Assembly: GCA_030490835.1 (NCBI GenBank)
Contig: CM059975.1
Coordinates: 13,025,579-13,089,578, forward strand
Source: Annona cherimola
Taxonomy: Eukaryota > Streptophyta > Magnoliopsida > Magnoliales > Annonaceae
Length of the DNA: 64,000 bases
Direction: 5' to 3'
A program made the position numbers and the translations under genes. Each line of letters begins with the position of its first letter. Positions within the stretch are counted from its first letter, which is position 1. Below are positions 59,780 to 64,000 of the stretch, piece by piece. The notes below the pieces were generated by a model that saw only the letters and a program-made list of their open reading frames with translations, was not told the DNA's origin and ran no database searches.

Positions 59780-60695
59780 GGGTTTTTGGCATTTTGGACC
59801 TCTTAAGTTTGCATATTTTCTTTTTAAACTTCAAAATTTACATATTTGCTTTTTAAACACTTTTAAGTTTCATTCTTTTGCTTTTTCAACCCTGCCATTT
59901 AGTTAAGCATGTAAAGTGACGGAATCTATCTTAGCAATGTCAGTACATTTTTTAAAATCATTAGAATGTCCTTTACTTGAGCATCTAAGCAGATAAATTA
60001 CGCCATTTCCACAATGCATAGCTGGTGCGTCGGTAACCATAACAAGAATCTAAATGCAAACATTCCTTTAAAAAAACTAAGCAGTGTTGCATTTACATAC
60101 TCCAATGTCCAGAAAATTTTCTACAATCAAAGCAACGATTACACGCAAATAAACATACCTGCAATGGGTATTCTAAGTCAAGAAGAAAGATACATAAATT
60201 TGGCATTAGTAAAATAATCCATCCACATAAATTTTGCTTCTACTCCCCTCATCACTCGGCACATTGACCCCACAAAAATTTGCCAAAAAAATCATTCCAC
60301 GTAAAAACGATTTGCACAAAAGATGCTGTGGATAATTGATTCAGAAAAAAAGAGGGGAAATTGATAAAAACACCTACGAAGACAACAATGGATGTGATGC
60401 TCGCCCTCGCAGTTTCAATGTTACCGACGGACTGGAAAGAGAGCTCCGGGAGGAAAACAAAGTGAAGATGAAAATGATTTTCGTTCTTAGGGATGTGCTG
60501 GTGGAAGAGAATTTTAGTATTTTCCAATACTTGAGACGAATGTTACATTGTTATACGGACTGTCTAACGGTGGAAAAGTATAGAATTGAAAAAGTAAAAG
60601 AATGAAACTTAGAGGGTTTAAAAAGCAAATATGTAAACTTTAAGGTTTAAAAAATAATTACGTAAAATTAGAGGGTTTAAAATGCAAAAAAATCC
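59780..60695. mobile_element. MULE-type element, 0.92 kb
   Basis: Inverted ends of about 110 bp. The left has 'ggtttttggcattttggacc', 'tttacatatttgctttttaa' and 'taagtttcattcttttgctttttcaa'. The right, inverted, gives 'ggatttttttgcattttaaacc', 'tttacatatttgctttttaa' and 'taagtttcattcttttactttttcaa'. Flanks ACGTTTATC and ACATTTACT are only partly alike, as in an older 9-bp TSD. The interior (60014-60600) contains open frames on both strands with no recognisable domain. Confidence 0.7.
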
Positions 60696-60716
60696 ACATT
60701 TACTAGTTCACATTTC

Positions 60717-60985
60717 GGATGTGTTTGGGAAGTTGTAAAACTTTTCATGAAAAATTTTATGTAAAAATTGTTAAGTTAATAAAAAATGATGTGATATGGT
60801 AGGAGTAATAATGAGGAGTAAAGAGAATAAAGTTAAAATAGATATGTAGTTGTACTGGTAGTTGTGTAGAAATAATTGAAAAGTAGGGTTGTCGTATAGG
60901 AATATGTAAAAAACATTAAAAATAAAATAATAACTGAGAGTGAAAAATTTTAACTTGACAACTTTTACAAATTACTAAACATACT
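60717..60985. mobile_element. Tourist-like MITE copy
   Basis: The left end GGATGTGTTTGG and the body ('gtaataatgaggagtaaagagaataaagttaaaatagata') match the 20632 family. The right end 'actaaacatact' is decayed. It lies 21 bp from the right edge of the MULE at 59780-60695. Confidence 0.7.
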
Positions 60986-61229
60986 ACGTAACGATTGAAT
61001 CAGCATTTGATTCATTGATGATAGATGAGGCTGCATTATTACAATCTTCTTAGCACATGGTAAATAATGACTTATTTGGTTTACTTCAAAAGCCCTATTT
61101 GTTAATTAGGAATAATCCTAATAGTTTAAGCTAAGTAATAGTTTATCTATCTAAAATTTTATGTGTATTTAATATATAATAAAAATGTGGGAGGATATTG
61201 CGATTGTATCGGATATATTGAAATTTGAA

Positions 61230-62420
61230 TGCATTTTCCTAAGACTTTTATTTTTAGTATTTTTTGAAAAAAAATTTATAAAACTTTTAATGTAAGTGTA
61301 TTTAGTTTATAAATTAAGTCTTATAATTTTTGAAAATATGTATATGCATTTTTTATTTTTAAAAACAAAAGGATTTTAGTAATTTTTAGATGACTTGGAA
61401 AATGATAAAACTTAATAGTTAAGTTAAATACGCTTAAATTAAAAGTTTTATAAAAAATTCAAAAAAGATTAAAAAGTAAAATTTCTAGTTGGATGCATTA
61501 GGTTGCATTAAAATAAAACTGAAAAATGTATATATATATATATATATAGATTTTTAAAGACCGAACTATTTTAGTAATTTTTAACCGTTAAAGAGGCTAA
61601 TATATCATATGTTTAAAAATTTTAAAAATATATTCATATATCCAAAAATAGTAATACTATACATTAGATAAATATTATTAACAAGGTTACAAAAGAAAAA
61701 ATAAAAAATAAATTCTTTGTTGTATGCTGACTTAGTCCAGGTTCATAAAATCATCCCTTTTATTAATTTCTTTTTGCCTTTTCTTCCATAAATTTATTAA
61801 TCTAAATGTATTTATTGTATAAACCAAATATTATAATTTTTGGATATATGTATATCTTTAAATTTTAAATATAGGAGTATTTTAGCTATTTTTATTCTTT
61901 TAAAAACTAAAATAACTTAGCATTTAAAAAATTTAAAAAAATGTACAAATATCTCTTAAAATAGTAAAACTTGATTTATATATTAAATACACATAGCTTA
62001 ACAAGTTTACGAGAAAAAAGTAAAAGAACAAATTTTAAATAATTTTTTTAAAGGGAGCTAAGTAAATCATCATTTAACTTGGACAAACAAGATCAAGGCT
62101 AATGTACAATTAGTTATTTTTATGCTTAGCTTATATTTATTTTTAATTTTAATAAACATGTTTTCCAAATGTATTTAATTTATAGATCATGTTTTATTAT
62201 TTTATAATATTTTTATATATTTATTATTATTATTATTAAAATCAAGTTTTTAAGAGATAAAATGACTTAAATATCCCTGAAATTAATGATTTTAAAAAAC
62301 AAAAAATAAATACGTAAAAATATTGTAAAATAATGAAACTTAGTATATAAATTAAATATACTTACAAAAAAATATTTACAAAGAAAAAATAAAAAATAAA
62401 TGTAGTAAGTTAAAGTGTTA
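61230..62420. repeat. Cluster of AT-rich foldback-family copies
   Basis: At least four units in a row (about 61230-61480, 61560-61750, 61790-62090, 62130-62420) contain the shared core: 'gtatttagtttataaatYaagt' on the left and its inverse 'cttgatttatatattaaatac' on the right, with T-rich and A-rich arms. Right ends near 61735 and 62050-62080 carry the 'gagctaagtaaatca' type sequence seen at 9950 and 11540. This suggests repeated insertion of one family into itself. Confidence 0.6.
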
Positions 62421-62487
62421 AACATATATACAACTAATTCTGTATAACCCGTTTCAAGTCATAAAAATTCTCCAATGGAATTTGTAT

Positions 62488-64000
62488 CTAAACCAATGTT
62501 GTCAGAACCGAACCGGTGATTGAACCGGTAAAGGAACTGGTCTAGTTCGAACCAGTTCGACCGGTTAAGCAAACCGGTTCGAACCGGTGACGTCAGCATA
62601 ACATATTTATGATGTCATAAATATTAAATTATCTTTGAATTTTAAATAAATATATTGATAAAATTATATTTTCATAAATCCTAAATATATATGTTAGATT
62701 TTAAAAACAACAAGATAAGTATAAAAGATGCAGGAGGAACAATAGCAGGCTGCAGTAGGGATGGGAGTAGGCCGCAGCAATCACACATACATATATATTA
62801 TTTGTGCTTACTGATAATTCTAAAAATTTTCATATAATTTTATATTAAATTCACACTTTTCGAGTATAAAAATGTTAATTAAATAAAGATTTTATGTGAA
62901 ATTTAGTGAAAATTACATTTTTCATAAAATCTTTAATTTTGCTATAAAATGGGTCATTTTGCAACTTTTTTTTGAAAATACAAAATTATGAATCAATAGA
63001 CTAGAAAATTTTAATGTTGAAATGTTTATTAGCTTATTAATATAATTTGGGAAAATTTCTAAAATTATTTAATTGGAAAAATCATACATATATGACTACA
63101 ATTATATTTTAAAATACGGGGAACAAAGTATATTATTGTATTTAGATAAATTAAATTAAAGGATAAAGTGAATTAAACTAAGATGATATATGATATTATT
63201 GAAATTATTTATCAAAGAATTAATATTTAAATTCAGACGTAAATGCATTGCAGGAATACCGAACGACCATGCACCACCGGAGCACCATTTCTAGTACTCC
63301 ATCACCCCCAAATCCAGCTGCCGGCCATCTGTAATCAAATTCGAAGCCCAAATCCAAATGACCGAACCCATTTCCACCAAATACAGCATTTCAAAATGTC
63401 ATCTGACGATCATCGCTTTCAGAAAACGCCATCTCTGTTTCCATCTCCCATCTCTATTTACATCCCAATCCGTTTCATGCTCCATCGTCATCGATCATGT
63501 ATATAGAAGTGATGAGAGCTGCAGCACATAGGGATATCGGTTTAAGCTCCCTCAATGGGCAGCTCATCTCATTGGCCAGCTAGCTCATATGGAATAGGTC
63601 TCTGGCTTGCTCCTGTCCGCTCTTTGGTTATCTATCAGAAAGAGTCGTCATCTTTCCTTTCTGTCCACAAACAAATGATTTATATTGATTCCTGCGAATC
63701 TGGAATTTCTGTCACTACGGCAAACGGTCAAGACCTGTTCCTCAACGAGCAGAGCTTTCTAAGTGCAGTTGCCAATCTTGTCTGTTGTTGGGACGCTCTG
63801 CCCTTTCATCCCTCCAATCTAGCACTGACCTACCACCGCAAGAGCTAGAATCAATATCGAAAAAATTCAACCACCGACCGCTCACAGGTCACGCACCGGT
63901 CGAAGATCGATTACCTTTCTTTCTTCCCTACCCTCTGAACTTCCCGTTGGGATATCACAAACTGTCTCCTTCGAGGTCGGGAATCGCCGATTATGCTTTT
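62488..64000. mobile_element. hAT-like terminus, element cut by the window edge
   Basis: Starts near 'aatgttgtcagaaccgaacc' and is followed by many 'gaaccggt/accggttc' words (62500-62600), as at the ends of the 2950-4609 element. AT-rich DNA then a GC-richer block (63240-64000) follow. Open frames at 63243-63506 and 63555-63848 (+) have no domain I can name. The other end, if present, lies beyond 64000. Confidence 0.4.

Overview
This is a window of plant nuclear DNA, almost certainly from an angiosperm. Two of its three genes are intron-rich with GT-AG splice sites, the intergenic DNA is very AT-rich, and it is filled with plant-type transposons (Tourist-like, hAT, MULE and CACTA elements, a TRIM, tRNA-type SINEs, an RTE-type LINE). 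The GC-rich third codon positions of the single-exon gene hint at a monocot or magnoliid, but that is a weak inference. There is nothing prokaryotic, no CRISPR array and no operon.

Three protein-coding genes can be supported. (1) 18320-18949 (+) is an intronless DUF761-family protein of 209 aa. (2) 31912-42703 (+) is a golgin-84 / golgin candidate 1 orthologue with 21 coding exons encoding 709 aa. (3) 47099-53403 (-) is a SAWADEE-homeodomain (SHH1/DTF1-type) protein with 9 coding exons encoding 251 aa. SHH-family proteins read histone H3K9 methylation for RNA-directed DNA methylation. Genes 2 and 3 are convergent, with 4.4 kb between their stop codons. I joined exons by hand: every junction keeps frame and each uses GT-AG sites, except one GC-AG intron in the golgin gene. 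The three genes are not functionally linked as far as the sequence shows.

The rest is mostly a collection of small and non-autonomous transposons, many with readable target-site duplications (TSDs). From left to right: a SINE (1980-2167); a 130-bp tandem duplication (2528-2787); a 1.66-kb hAT-like element (2950-4609); a foldback (5432-5751); a MULE-type foldback (5852-6338); further foldbacks (9865-11584); a 1.24-kb hAT element (12836-14072); a foldback (14641-14901); a long-TIR MULE (15549-15947); a SINE (16545-16664); a mini-CACTA (16925-17243); Tourist-like copies at 20632, 28679, 31274, 53908 and 60717; a 5'-truncated tRNA-Lys pseudogene (26083-26142); a Pack-MULE-like element (29856-31054); an LTR plus primer-binding-site remnant (57971-58815); another MULE (59780-60695); a foldback cluster (61230-62420); and an hAT-like end running off the right edge.

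The golgin gene carries three retroelement insertions in its introns: a rearranged TRIM (intron 5), a SINE (intron 10) and a 1.58-kb 5'-truncated RTE-type LINE (intron 13). The LINE has an exact 16-bp TSD and lies about 40 bp from the non-canonical GC splice donor. I found no clearly new biological system. The best leads are the LINE in a GC-AG intron, the unclassified foldback family, the TRIM with a deletion running into its primer-binding site, and a homeodomain lacking its usual invariant Asn.
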